32,122 bases of DNA, from contig JASHOL010000202.1 of NCBI GenBank assembly GCA_030041135.1, positions 1 through 32,122 on the forward strand, written 5' to 3'. The translations under genes were made by a program, and so were the position numbers. Positions 14,061 to 21,871 of the stretch are shown one piece after another (positions within the stretch are counted from its first letter, which is position 1; each line of letters starts with the position of its first letter). The notes beneath the pieces are model-generated. The model made no database searches. It saw only the letters and a program-made list of their open reading frames with translations, and had not been told where the DNA came from. The stretch is from Streptosporangiaceae bacterium (GTDB lineage: Bacteria; Actinomycetota; Actinomycetes; Streptosporangiales; Streptosporangiaceae).

Positions 14061-15075
14061 GACGGATCCTTGGGTCGAGCGCGCCGTAGAGAAGGTCGGT
14101 GAGCAGGTTGGCGAGGACCACGACGACGCCGAAGACGAGCACGATGCCCTCGACCACCGGGACGTCCCGGTTGCTGATCGAACTGAGGAGCTCGTAACCG
14201 ATGCCGGGCAGGGAGAAGATCTGCTCTATGATGACCGTCGCCCCGATCAGCGTGGCCAGGTTGAGCCCGATGACGGTCAGCAGGCCGATGAACGAGTTGC
14301 GGAGCGCGTGCCGGGTCAGGATCCGCCACTCGCTGACGCCCTTGGCCCGCGCCGTCACGACGTAGTCCTCGGCCTGCATCTGCTCAAGCAAGTCGGCGCG
14401 CAGGAATCGGGTGTAGAAGCCGATCAGCGGGATCGCGAGGACGATGCTCGGCAGCGTCATCGTATGCAGGTTGCCGGCTAGCGACGTGCTGAGCGAGGTG
14501 TAGCCGATCGCCGGGAATATCGACCAGTGCACGGCGAAGACGATCACGAGCAGCAACCCGAGCACGTACGGTGCGGTCGAGATGCTGGCCATCGACAGCA
14601 CCAGGGAAATCCGGTCGATGATGCCGCGCGGCCAGCGGGCGGAGAATAGGGCGAGCGGCACTGACACGACGAACGTGAGAACGAGTGCGTAGAGGATAAG
14701 CTCCAGCGTGACCGGCAGCCGCGACCCGATGATCGACGCGACCGACTGCGGGCTCGCGAGTGAGGTACCGAGGTTACCGGTCACCACCCCCCCGAGCCAC
14801 TGCCCGTATCTGGTCAACAGCGGCTCGTTGAGGTGCAGTTTGATGGAGAACGAACGGATCTCGGCGGGCGTGGCGTTGATGCCGAGCAACGCTGACGCAG
14901 CGTCACCCGGCAGCGCATTGAGTAGCAGGAACGTCAGGAACGTGACGCCCCACAGGACAGGGATGGCCGACAGCAGCCGCCGGCCGCTCACCCGCATGGC
15001 CGGAGAGCTGGCCAGGCGGCGCCCGAACGCGCTGCCTGGCCAGCGAGTCGGCTGAACTGGTACCGAGGTGCTCAT
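14041..15075 (-). CDS. Dpp/Opp-type ABC importer, inner-membrane permease (DppB/OppB class)
   Basis: A 344-residue permease. A cytoplasmic N-terminus precedes the first membrane helix, LLSAIPVLWGVTFLTFLLLNALPGD (about 34-58), which ends in the family's characteristic PGD. It continues with the typical periplasmic region (LNEPLLTRYGQWLGGVVTGNLGTSL) and several helices, and has the EAA loop VVTARAKGVSEWRILTRHALRN near residue 240. The C-terminal DLLYGALDPRIR is the usual DppB ending. The start is ATG 15075 with a weak ribosome site, 36 bp after the binding-protein gene. Confidence 0.93.
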   Translation of the reverse strand: MSTSVPVQPTRWPGSAFGRRLASSPAMRVSGRRLLSAIPVLWGVTFLTFLLLNALPGDAASALLGINATPAEIRSFSIKLHLNEPLLTRYGQWLGGVVTGNLGTSLASPQSVASIIGSRLPVTLELILYALVLTFVVSVPLALFSARWPRGIIDRISLVLSMASISTAPYVLGLLLVIVFAVHWSIFPAIGYTSLSTSLAGNLHTMTLPSIVLAIPLIGFYTRFLRADLLEQMQAEDYVVTARAKGVSEWRILTRHALRNSFIGLLTVIGLNLATLIGATVIIEQIFSLPGIGYELLSSISNRDVPVVEGIVLVFGVVVVLANLLTDLLYGALDPRIRHVRSRS

Positions 15076-15111
15076 CCCGGCGGCAATCTCAGCCTCATGC
15101 GATGAGGTACC

Positions 15112-16722
15112 TCATCCGTTGTTGTAGACGTACTGCCAGAGGATCTCCGGGTTCACGTCGGTGACTGGAAGCGGCGATGTCAGTCCGGGCCCGCCGACGC
15201 CATGGTCGGCGATGTCGTAACCGGCGATCGGGAACAGGAATGGCCCGTCGGCGTTCTTCGCGATGTACTCGGCCGCCTGGTCGTACAGCGCCTGGCGCTG
15301 GGCATCGTTGGTGGTCCCGGCCGCCGCGAGCAGCAGTCCGGTGAGCGTAGTGCTCCATACGCCGGTGAACGGCGAGGTCGAGCAGAACCGGAAGCAGACG
15401 CCGACCCCTGTGCCCGGGTCGAACGCGCCCGCAGTCTGCAGCATCGATTGCCACTTGCCCGCCTGGAACTGGCCGATCAGGCCGGTCAGGTCCCAGCTAG
15501 CGAGCGTGACCTTCATGCCGGCCGCCTGCCACTCGGTCTGGATGGCCTCGTTCAGTTCCGTGGCGGTCGGAACGCTGATCGTGCCGAGAGTGAAGCTCAG
15601 CCCGCCGAGCGACTTCACCAGGGCCTTGGCCTTCGCGAGGTCGTAGGTGATGTAGCCGGGCACTGTCTGCTCGTAGAACAGCCCTGCCGGTGCCGTGAAC
15701 GATTCCCCGACCGGGTAGGTATCGGCGAACAGGCTCTTGTCCAGCAAGGCTGCGTCCGTGGCGTAGTAGATTGCCTCCCTGGCCTTGATGTTGTTGAAGG
15801 GCGCGATCTTCGTATTCAGCTGGATGTCGTACGGCGATGTCGACGGCTCCGCAGTGGTGGTGAACTTCGCCTTGTACGCGCTGACCAGGGCCGGCGTCGA
15901 CATTCCCTCGTACGCCTGACCGGCACCCGACTCCATCGCGGTCAGCGCGTTCTCATCACTGCTCACCGGCTTGAACGTCAGCGAGTTCAGGTAGGGCAGG
16001 CCCTTCTGCCAGTAGTTCGGGTTCCGCTTGAGCACAAGCAGCGAGGACGGAGTGTCGGCCACGACCGTGAACGGGCCAGCCCCGACCGGCTTGAGCGCGA
16101 ACGCCTTCTCGCCCATCCTCTGGAGAGAGGTTGGCGAGGCGATCCAGTTGAATATGTCGCCCTGCAGGGCGTTGATGAACGGCGCATCGACGTAGGTCAG
16201 CGTCAGGGAGACGCTGTATGTGCCCGTCGCCTTGATCACTGGCTTGCCGATGAACACTGGCTTGCAGCTGCAGTTGCCGGCGAGGTCGCGGTCCCAGTTG
16301 TAGACGACCGCGCTGGCGTTGAACGGCGTCCCGTCGGAGAACTTCACGCCCTGGCGCAGTGTGATATTGACGGTCTTGCCGCCATTGGTAAAGGAGTAGC
16401 CGGTGGCCAGGTCGCCGGTTTCCTTACCGCCGGAGGTCAGCTCGAACAGCTCGCCGTAGATGGCGTCCATGTAACTCATGTTCGCCGCGCCATCGGTGTC
16501 GGTGGCCGGGTCCAGCCCGGGCCAGGCGCCGGCAAAGCTGTCACCCTCAAGCACGGTGAGCGACCCGCCGTGCTTGGGTGCCGAGCTTGAGGGTGTTGAG
16601 GTCGAAGGCTTCGACGAGCCGCAGCCGGCTAGGACAACCGCCACGACCGTCACGAGGATGACAGACAGCAGCCGCAGGGCGGACAGCCGCGCGTTGCGTC
16701 TCAGGCATGTCTTGGGTCTCAC
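15112..16722 (-). CDS. Extracellular solute-binding lipoprotein, family 5 (DppA/OppA type)
   Basis: A 536-residue lipoprotein that captures the solute for the importer. The start is GTG 16722 with GGGAGC upstream. A lipoprotein signal peptide (basic RRNAR, hydrophobic LLSVILVTVVAVV) ends in the lipobox LAGC, with Cys34 as the lipidated residue. A Ser/Thr/Pro linker follows. The mature part has family signatures GGSLTVLEGDSF, LFELTSGGKETGDLATGYSFTNGGKTVNITLRQGVKFSDGTPFNA split over 95-145, and KRNPNYWQKGLPYLNSL. This is the SBP_bac_5 (PF00496) layout. The family carries peptides, nickel, opines, sugars and many plant-derived amines, so the ligand is not predicted. First gene of a seven-gene operon. 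Confidence 0.93.
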   Translation of the reverse strand: MRPKTCLRRNARLSALRLLSVILVTVVAVVLAGCGSSKPSTSTPSSSAPKHGGSLTVLEGDSFAGAWPGLDPATDTDGAANMSYMDAIYGELFELTSGGKETGDLATGYSFTNGGKTVNITLRQGVKFSDGTPFNASAVVYNWDRDLAGNCSCKPVFIGKPVIKATGTYSVSLTLTYVDAPFINALQGDIFNWIASPTSLQRMGEKAFALKPVGAGPFTVVADTPSSLLVLKRNPNYWQKGLPYLNSLTFKPVSSDENALTAMESGAGQAYEGMSTPALVSAYKAKFTTTAEPSTSPYDIQLNTKIAPFNNIKAREAIYYATDAALLDKSLFADTYPVGESFTAPAGLFYEQTVPGYITYDLAKAKALVKSLGGLSFTLGTISVPTATELNEAIQTEWQAAGMKVTLASWDLTGLIGQFQAGKWQSMLQTAGAFDPGTGVGVCFRFCSTSPFTGVWSTTLTGLLLAAAGTTNDAQRQALYDQAAEYIAKNADGPFLFPIAGYDIADHGVGGPGLTSPLPVTDVNPEILWQYVYNNG

Positions 16723-16762
16723 GTGGACGCTCCCGCTATACAGATGCTCCGGGTACGAAAAG

Positions 16763-16778
16763 GCGGCTGCGCAGCCGC
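16763..16778. promoter_or_regulatory. Perfect 16-bp palindrome in the importer leader
   Basis: GCGGCTGC joined directly to GCAGCCGC, a self-complementary 16-mer 41 bp upstream of the binding-protein GTG. A symmetric operator between promoter and ribosome site, or a short leader hairpin, would both fit. Confidence 0.5.
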
Positions 16779-16819
16779 GCTGCCCGGCCCCGGGCGGTGC
16801 GGTTCGGCAGACCTCAGCG

Positions 16820-16839
16820 CAGTGAGCGTTGCCTCACTG
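16820..16839. promoter_or_regulatory. 7-6-7 inverted repeat, candidate operator
   Basis: CAGTGAG and CTCACTG flank a 6-bp spacer (CGTTGC). The site is 98 bp upstream of the binding-protein start and 319 bp upstream of the IclR start, in the shared divergent region. The spacing is suitable for a dimeric winged-helix regulator; the neighbouring IclR protein is the natural candidate. Confidence 0.5.
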
Positions 16840-16886
16840 ATTGACCCGCCCAGCTTCCGCGACTCGCCCGGCGTGCGTCCACAGCG

Positions 16887-16903
16887 CTTCCGCCGGGCGA
16901 AAG
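16887..16903. promoter_or_regulatory. 17-bp imperfect dyad in the divergent region
   Basis: CTTCCGCC and GGCGAAAG around a central G, 7 of 8 positions paired. The right half extends to GGGCGAAAG, also present in the purU/aacS hairpin. Upstream at 16852-16863 lies AGCTTCCGCGAC, a 12-mer repeated in the second divergent region at 26884-26895. The rest of 16723-17157 shows no gene; a lower-GC patch at 17030-17100 may hold the IclR promoter. Confidence 0.4.
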
Positions 16904-17157
16904 AGAGATGCGGGCCGCCCGGCGCCGGCCGAGACTGCTCTGGTCAGGCCCTTTGCCAGCGCCGGTCCCGCCGAGTCGTTTGCCGCCCGTTTCCGGCGCC
17001 GTTTCTGCGGGTTTCGCCCAAATCACTTACTTCTTGCGGAACCGGGCATCGCGTGCCAGCATTATTTCAGCCGCATTAATTGCTTCCCGCCCGTAACTGG
17101 TCCGGTCTGCTGACGGGCCGTCGCTCGGGAATATTGCGCTAATGGCGAGGGTGGAGC

Positions 17158-18030
17158 ATGCCGGATATGCTCGACGCCTCATTGGAGGCGAGCGCACCCG
17201 CTGCTCGCACGAACGCCGCCGGCCGCCTGCTCGCGGTGCTTGACGCCTTCGGGCCGCGCAGTCGCGCGCTATCGCTCAGCGAGATCTCGCGGCGGTCGGG
17301 GCTGAGCCTGTCCACCGCCCACCGGCTCGTGCACGAACTCGTGACCTGGGGCGCGCTGGAACGTGACCCCAACGGGTGTTACTCGATCGGGGTGCGGCTG
17401 CTTGAGCTCGCCGCGCTGGCCCCCCGCGGGCTTGACCTGCGTGAGGCCGCATTTCCTTGCCTGGATGAGCTCCATCACCGCACCCGCGGCAACGTGCATC
17501 TCGGCGTTCGCGACGGCATGCACGTCGTCTACGTCGAGGCCATCCGGGCCTGCGCTACGCATCCGACCAACGGCAAGGCAGGCGACCGCTGGCCCATGCA
17601 TGCCACCGGCACGGGCCTGGTGCTGCTCGCGTACTCCGACCGGGATTTCCAGGAGGAGGCGTTGCGGCGGCCGCTGGAGCGCTACACGCCGCTGACGATC
17701 ACCGACCCGGCTCAGCTGCGCCGCAAGCTAGCGCAGGTCAGGCAGTGCGGATACGCCGTGGCGGTCGGGCAGATCACGCTGCCGGACCTGGTGGTGGCGG
17801 TGCCAGTCCACGACCCGTTCGGCGGCGTGGCCGCGGCCATCAGCGTTGTCGTCGAGGCCGCACGAGCCAGGCCGCAGGCGCTGGCCAAGATGCTGACTGA
17901 CGCCTCCGGCGAGATCACCCGCCGGCTGGCGGTACAGTCACGCCAGCCGGTTCCCGGCGCCGGGCAGCGGCGCGTAGGCTTCACGCCGGTCGCAGCTGCC
18001 ATGCGTACCAGGGTCAGCGCGTCGGCTTGA
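17158..18030 (+). CDS. IclR-family transcriptional regulator
   Basis: A 290-residue DNA-binding protein. The N-terminal winged helix-turn-helix (about 20-85) includes LSLSEISRRSGLSLSTAHRL and HELVTWGALERDPNGCYSIG. The C-terminal effector domain (about 95-265) shows the IclR pattern: LDELHHRTRGNVHLGVRDGMHVVYVEAI, PMHATGTGLVLLAYSD, CGYAVAVGQITLPDLVVAVPV and DPFGGVAAAISVVV. Start ATG 17158 with GGTGGAGC upstream. IclR proteins bind as dimers or tetramers to palindromes and usually control a neighbouring catabolic operon in response to a small carboxylic or aromatic effector. It is divergent from the importer operon, and its 3' end overlaps the convergent amidohydrolase operon by 17 bp, so it lies between the two operons it probably controls. 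Confidence 0.92.
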   Translation: MPDMLDASLEASAPAARTNAAGRLLAVLDAFGPRSRALSLSEISRRSGLSLSTAHRLVHELVTWGALERDPNGCYSIGVRLLELAALAPRGLDLREAAFPCLDELHHRTRGNVHLGVRDGMHVVYVEAIRACATHPTNGKAGDRWPMHATGTGLVLLAYSDRDFQEEALRRPLERYTPLTITDPAQLRRKLAQVRQCGYAVAVGQITLPDLVVAVPVHDPFGGVAAAISVVVEAARARPQALAKMLTDASGEITRRLAVQSRQPVPGAGQRRVGFTPVAAAMRTRVSASA

Positions 18031-19018
18031 TGCCGAGCCACCGGAACGCGTTATTCCAGGTGATGTCCTCCAGCCATTGGCCCGGCAGCTCCAGCGACCG
18101 CAGCGTCAGCCCGGCCGGGTCCTCGCGCGGCATCGCCGGGAAGTCGGTGCCGACCAGCAGCCGGTCGGCGCCGAGCAGGTCGACGAGGAAGCGGATGGCG
18201 CGGCGGTCGAACACCAGCGAGTCGTAATAGAACCTGCGCGCGAACTCCAGCGGCGACGGCCCGTCGTCCTTCACGATCGCGCGCTCTGGCACTCTGGGCT
18301 CCTCGTTCCAGGTACCGCTCCAGAAGTACTGCGCCCTTGGCAGCATCAGCGGGAAGCCGCCTGCCGCATGGCTGAACGCGATGCGCAGGTCCGGGCATTT
18401 GGCCGCGGTTCCGCCGGTGATCAGGGACGCGGCGGCGAGCGCACCCTCAAGCCCTACCACGTATGTGCCGGCCGCGGCCAACGGCAGCCGGTCATTCGCT
18501 CCGGGCATCGCGTGGACGAATACGGCCAGGCCGAGTCGCGTCGCCTCGGCGAAGAACGGCAGGAACCGCTCGTCGCCAATCGACTCCCCGAGCACGTGCG
18601 AGGAGATCTCCACACCCGCTAGCCCGCGCTCGCCGATCGCCGCAAGCTCCGCGGCGGCAGCGTCGGGATCCTGCATCGGCACCATGCCGAGCCCGATCAG
18701 CCGGGCCGGTTCGGACGAGCACAGCTGCGCGGTGAAGTCGTTGACGTGCCGGGCCAGAGCCAGCCCGTCGGCAGCCGGCAGGTCGAAGCGCAGCAGCGGC
18801 GGCATCGGGGACAGCACCTCCGCGTCGACGCCGGTGGCGTCTTGCGCGGCGAGTCGCCGCTCCGCCTCAAAAAACACGTCCCTGGCCCGGAAGCGCATCG
18901 TCCCGAAGACCAGCGTCCGGTCCGTGCTGCCCTCGATCGGCTCCATCCGCGGGAAGCACGAAGGCGCGTCCGGCGGGTAGTCACGGGGCAGCAGGTGGGC
19001 GTGGGCGTCGACAAGCAC
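18014..19018 (-). CDS. Amidohydrolase-2 protein, ACMSD-like metal-dependent decarboxylase/hydrolase
   Basis: A 334-residue PF04909 barrel. It opens with DAHAHLLP, metal ligands His6 and His8. His169 (FVHAMPG), His217 (FSHAAGG) and Asp292 (GTDFP) complete the set at the spacing of alpha-amino-beta-carboxymuconate-semialdehyde decarboxylase, which removes CO2 from a C-C bond with zinc. Start GTG 19018 with GGAGG upstream. It is the last gene of the eight-gene operon, 25 bp behind a zinc alcohol dehydrogenase, and convergent with IclR. Its HxH motif differs from the EEA motif of the decarboxylase at 1546-2652. The reaction is probably decarboxylation or ring/lactone hydrolysis; the substrate is unknown. 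Confidence 0.82.
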   Translation of the reverse strand: MLVDAHAHLLPRDYPPDAPSCFPRMEPIEGSTDRTLVFGTMRFRARDVFFEAERRLAAQDATGVDAEVLSPMPPLLRFDLPAADGLALARHVNDFTAQLCSSEPARLIGLGMVPMQDPDAAAAELAAIGERGLAGVEISSHVLGESIGDERFLPFFAEATRLGLAVFVHAMPGANDRLPLAAAGTYVVGLEGALAAASLITGGTAAKCPDLRIAFSHAAGGFPLMLPRAQYFWSGTWNEEPRVPERAIVKDDGPSPLEFARRFYYDSLVFDRRAIRFLVDLLGADRLLVGTDFPAMPREDPAGLTLRSLELPGQWLEDITWNNAFRWLGIKPTR

Positions 19019-19043
19019 GGTTCAGCCTCCGGGAAACTCGGTG

Positions 19044-20150
19044 TCAGGCGGCGGCCGGGTGAACCGAGACGTGGATGGCGTGCTCGCCCGCCACGTCTCC
19101 GCCAAGCGTCTGAATCGCCAGCTCAGCGTCATCCAGCCCGAATGTGTGCGTATGCATCTTCTCCAGCGGGAAGCGCCGCGACTCGATCAGCGCGATCGCG
19201 TCGGACATGCCCTTGGCATCGACACCGAAGGCACCGCGCACCGTCAGCGCACGGTTGATGATGAGGTCCGTCCGCACCGGGATCTCGCGGTTGCCCTTCA
19301 GTCCCGCGAGCACCACCCGCCCGCCGCGGCGGGCGGCGAGCAGCGCGTCCGAGACTGGGCCGGCCGCCAGCGGCGTCAGCTCGAGCACGAGGTCGGCTAG
19401 CTCGCCGCCGGTGATCTCCTCGACCCGTTCGACGGTGTCTTCCGCCTCGTCGCCGTCGACCACGATCGTGTGATCGGCACCGAGTTCGCGGGCCAGGGCC
19501 AGCTTGTGCGCGTCCGCGGTCAGCCCGGTGATGATGATCGTCCCGGCTCCGGCCGCGCGCGCCGCCACCACGGCGGCGATCCCGCGCTGCCCGGCCCCGA
19601 GCACGAGCACGGTCTCGCCGACCCGCACCTCGCCGAGATGGCACGCCCAGCGCACTCCGGCGCCCATCGCGTTATACGTCGCAGCCAGCTCAGCGGGCAG
19701 GCCTGGGTCCATCTTGTGCAGCACCGACGTTGGCGAGATGTACATGTACTCGGCCAGCCCGCCCCACAGGGCCGGCTCGGTGTCGATGCCGGTTACGCCG
19801 TGGCCGTACTTGCGGTTACGGCAGAACTGATACCGCCCGGTCAGGCAGTCCTGGCAAGACCGGCACGGCACGATCACCTCGAGCGCGACCCGGTCGCCGG
19901 GCTGGACGCCCCAGCGGCTGGCCGCCAGCTCGCCGACCTCCTCGATGATCCCGAGCGGCTCGTGCCCAGGGATAAACGCGGGCCTGGGCCCGCCCAGGTG
20001 TCCCCGGTAGGTCTCAACGTCGCTGCCGCAGATGCCGTTGGCCTCGACCCGCAGCAGGCCGTCGTCGGGACCGGTCCGCGGCCGCGGAAACTCGCGCAGC
20101 TCGATCTGGCCAGGGCCGACCTGAACCGCAGCCCGCACCATGTCGGTCAT
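19044..20150 (-). CDS. Zinc-dependent alcohol dehydrogenase (MDR; threonine/sorbitol-dehydrogenase-like)
   Basis: A 368-residue medium-chain dehydrogenase. Catalytic zinc ligands: Cys41 (GICGSD), His63 and Glu64 (PGHE). The structural zinc loop is complete (Cys96, 99, 102 and 110 in CRSCQDCLTGRYQFC). The coenzyme domain has VLVLGAGQRGIAAVVAARAAGA; GAGQRG departs from the usual GxGxxG only in its middle. Unlike the two other alcohol dehydrogenases of the operon it has the sorbitol/threonine-type sequence and lacks the NDMA-type ending. Start ATG 20150, sharing a base with the TAA of the upstream gene (TAATG), with GAGGAG upstream. It oxidises an alcohol with NAD(P), or reduces a ketone; substrate unknown. 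Confidence 0.9.
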   Translation of the reverse strand: MTDMVRAAVQVGPGQIELREFPRPRTGPDDGLLRVEANGICGSDVETYRGHLGGPRPAFIPGHEPLGIIEEVGELAASRWGVQPGDRVALEVIVPCRSCQDCLTGRYQFCRNRKYGHGVTGIDTEPALWGGLAEYMYISPTSVLHKMDPGLPAELAATYNAMGAGVRWACHLGEVRVGETVLVLGAGQRGIAAVVAARAAGAGTIIITGLTADAHKLALARELGADHTIVVDGDEAEDTVERVEEITGGELADLVLELTPLAAGPVSDALLAARRGGRVVLAGLKGNREIPVRTDLIINRALTVRGAFGVDAKGMSDAIALIESRRFPLEKMHTHTFGLDDAELAIQTLGGDVAGEHAIHVSVHPAAA

Positions 20151-21265
20151 TACGTCTCCTCTGCACTTCGTCCGTGCTCGCCGGCATGGGCGTCGCTGGC
20201 ATTGCCGGGACCAACATTCGCCGCGTCTGGCCCGGTCACCTGGACGGCAGCCCCCGACCAGTCGGCGAACATGCGCACGACCATCGAGATGCCCGCGTTG
20301 CGCGCGCCGGCGACCGCGATCAGCAAGTTCCTGCGGTCGTCGCTGGGCAGCGTGCGCTGGAACTGCGTGGTCGGCTGTCCGTCGCCTGGTAGCCGGAGCC
20401 GGCCGTCGAGCCGGTCCTTTCCCGCTGCGGCCAGCTCCGCGGTGCTGCGGCCCGAGTGCCCGGCGAGCCAGGTCCTCACGTGCGCGCGGTCATACCCGGC
20501 CGCGGCGAGCAGCTGAGCGTGCTCGGGGCAGAATACGATCCCGGCCTGGGCATGCTCGAAGATCCACGAGCCGGACCGCCCGATCGTGTCGGCGAAGTCG
20601 CCGAGCAATTGCTCGGCGCTGCCGGTATGCCGGTTATCCACGAACTCGCAGGTGCGCAGCAGCGTCGCCGACACTGCGGACGCGCCGTCCGGCAGGCCTG
20701 CCTCGGTGGCGAGCGGAGGCCACGGACTCTCCTCCTCGTTCTCCGCGACGCAGATCGACCAGCGCCCCGGCAGCCCCTGGGTGGCCTGCTCCAGCTCGTG
20801 CGGGAGAATTCCGTACACGTTGCGCACGATCAGGCCGATCGCCCGCGGCACGGTGGCATTGGGCCGGAATCCGGGCCCGAAGGCGCCGCCGGCGCAATTG
20901 AAGCCGAGCTCGGTCCTGACCGGGCCATTGATCACGATCAGCGGGGCCGGCCCGCTCGTCGACTGCCATCCGCCGCCTCCGGTCGCGCGCTCGCGCATCA
21001 GCGCTTCCCAGGCGGCCAGCACGACAGGGAAGTACTCGGGCCGGCAGCCGGCCATCACCGCGTTGATCGCGGCCAGCCGCACCGTCACGACTCGGTCGAG
21101 CTGGGGCAGCTGCCCGATCACCTCATCCGGGCTGCGTCCGGTCGCCGCCAGGAACTTGTCCACCAGCGGCTGCGTGGCGGGCACCAGCGGCAGCCCGTCG
21201 GACCAGCCCTGCTCATAACAATGCTCGATGGCCGCCTGGGCGGCATCGGGATCGAGAACGGTCAC
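20150..21265 (-). CDS. Conserved partner of the UGSC-family protein, function unknown
   Basis: A 371-residue soluble protein with no signal peptide or membrane helix. Conserved-looking blocks are CYEQGWSDGLPLVPATQPLVDKFLAATGRSPDEVIG split over 16-50, AAINAVMAGCRPEYFPVVLAAWEAL (64-88), PLIVINGPVRTELGFNCAGGAFGPG, RPNATVPRAIGLIVRNVYG and CVAENEEESPWPPL. I recognise this pattern as an uncharacterised actinobacterial family usually encoded beside UGSC proteins; that association is from memory and should be checked. The last 30 residues are low-complexity. Its GTG overlaps the TGA of the UGSC gene (GTGA), so the two are coupled and probably form a complex. Notable residues are Cys16, Cys74 and the Cys of FNCAGG, which could take part in thiol chemistry with the CGSC protein. 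Confidence 0.75.
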   Translation of the reverse strand: MTVLDPDAAQAAIEHCYEQGWSDGLPLVPATQPLVDKFLAATGRSPDEVIGQLPQLDRVVTVRLAAINAVMAGCRPEYFPVVLAAWEALMRERATGGGGWQSTSGPAPLIVINGPVRTELGFNCAGGAFGPGFRPNATVPRAIGLIVRNVYGILPHELEQATQGLPGRWSICVAENEEESPWPPLATEAGLPDGASAVSATLLRTCEFVDNRHTGSAEQLLGDFADTIGRSGSWIFEHAQAGIVFCPEHAQLLAAAGYDRAHVRTWLAGHSGRSTAELAAAGKDRLDGRLRLPGDGQPTTQFQRTLPSDDRRNLLIAVAGARNAGISMVVRMFADWSGAAVQVTGPDAANVGPGNASDAHAGEHGRSAEET

Positions 21266-21855
21266 CGTGCCGTCCCTGAGGGACGACCGCCCGGATCAGG
21301 ATTGAGAACACCTGGCTGAGTGAGCATGGCCACTACCTCGGGCGCCAGCCGCTTTGCCCGCTGCCTGACCTGGTCGGCGTCGAGCACGGCAACCGGATGC
21401 TCGGTGAGGATGTACTGGTAGCCGCGGGCGCCGCGCATCGCCGCCATCGCATCCGCGGTCACCGCGAAGGCGTCGCTGCAGATCACCGCGGCGGGCATGC
21501 CAGCCTGCTCGAACACGATGCCGTCGGCGACGGCGGATGCGCTACAGGATCCGCAGTCGCCGACGCCGGTGATCACCGCGTCGCACTCCTGGCGGAACCG
21601 CTCGACCAGGTCGGCGGGGGCGGGCGCGGCGAAGTTCGGCTTGGTCTCGGCGATCGTCACGGACATGGAGTGATCGGCGGCCAGGAGGTCGCCGATCTCG
21701 GCTAGCAGCAGCGCGGCATTGTGCTTGGTGTTGTTCAGCAGGCCCACGCGCAGACCGCCCGGCTCCGGCCGGCGGGGCGCGAGCTCGAACCGTGCGGCGC
21801 TGGGCCTTGTGGCCGCGCCGGCCCGCCCGGTCGGGTCGAGGATGACATTGGGCAT
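21262..21855 (-). CDS. UGSC-family protein, cysteine form (Cys-Gly-Ser-Cys)
   Basis: A 197-residue protein. It begins with NVILDPTGR (3-11), then GGLRVGLLNNTKHNAALLLAEI (33-54), a segment VTIAETKPNFAAPAP, and the signature ITGVGDCGSCSASAVADG (95-112) with Cys101 and Cys104, followed by GMPAAVICSDAF. In relatives the first Cys can be selenocysteine (U-G-S-C), hence the family name. Here the codon is TGC, so no selenium machinery is needed. The family's reaction is not established; the C/U-x-x-C pair after a beta strand resembles redox-active sites of reductases such as the glycine and proline reductase families. Start ATG 21855. Coupled by a GTGA overlap to its partner, 16 bp behind an NDMA-type alcohol dehydrogenase. 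Confidence 0.8.
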   Translation of the reverse strand: MPNVILDPTGRAGAATRPSAARFELAPRRPEPGGLRVGLLNNTKHNAALLLAEIGDLLAADHSMSVTIAETKPNFAAPAPADLVERFRQECDAVITGVGDCGSCSASAVADGIVFEQAGMPAAVICSDAFAVTADAMAAMRGARGYQYILTEHPVAVLDADQVRQRAKRLAPEVVAMLTQPGVLNPDPGGRPSGTAR

Positions 21856-21871
21856 AACAGGGGACTCCCTC

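Noticed and set aside
15202-16590. A 462-codon plus-strand frame
   Set aside because: It is antisense to the solute-binding lipoprotein, which has an intact lipobox and family motifs.
21550-21565. Possible selenocysteine codon and SECIS element in the UGSC gene
   Set aside because: The codon at the U position is TGC (Cys) and there is no in-frame TGA, so no recoding is needed.
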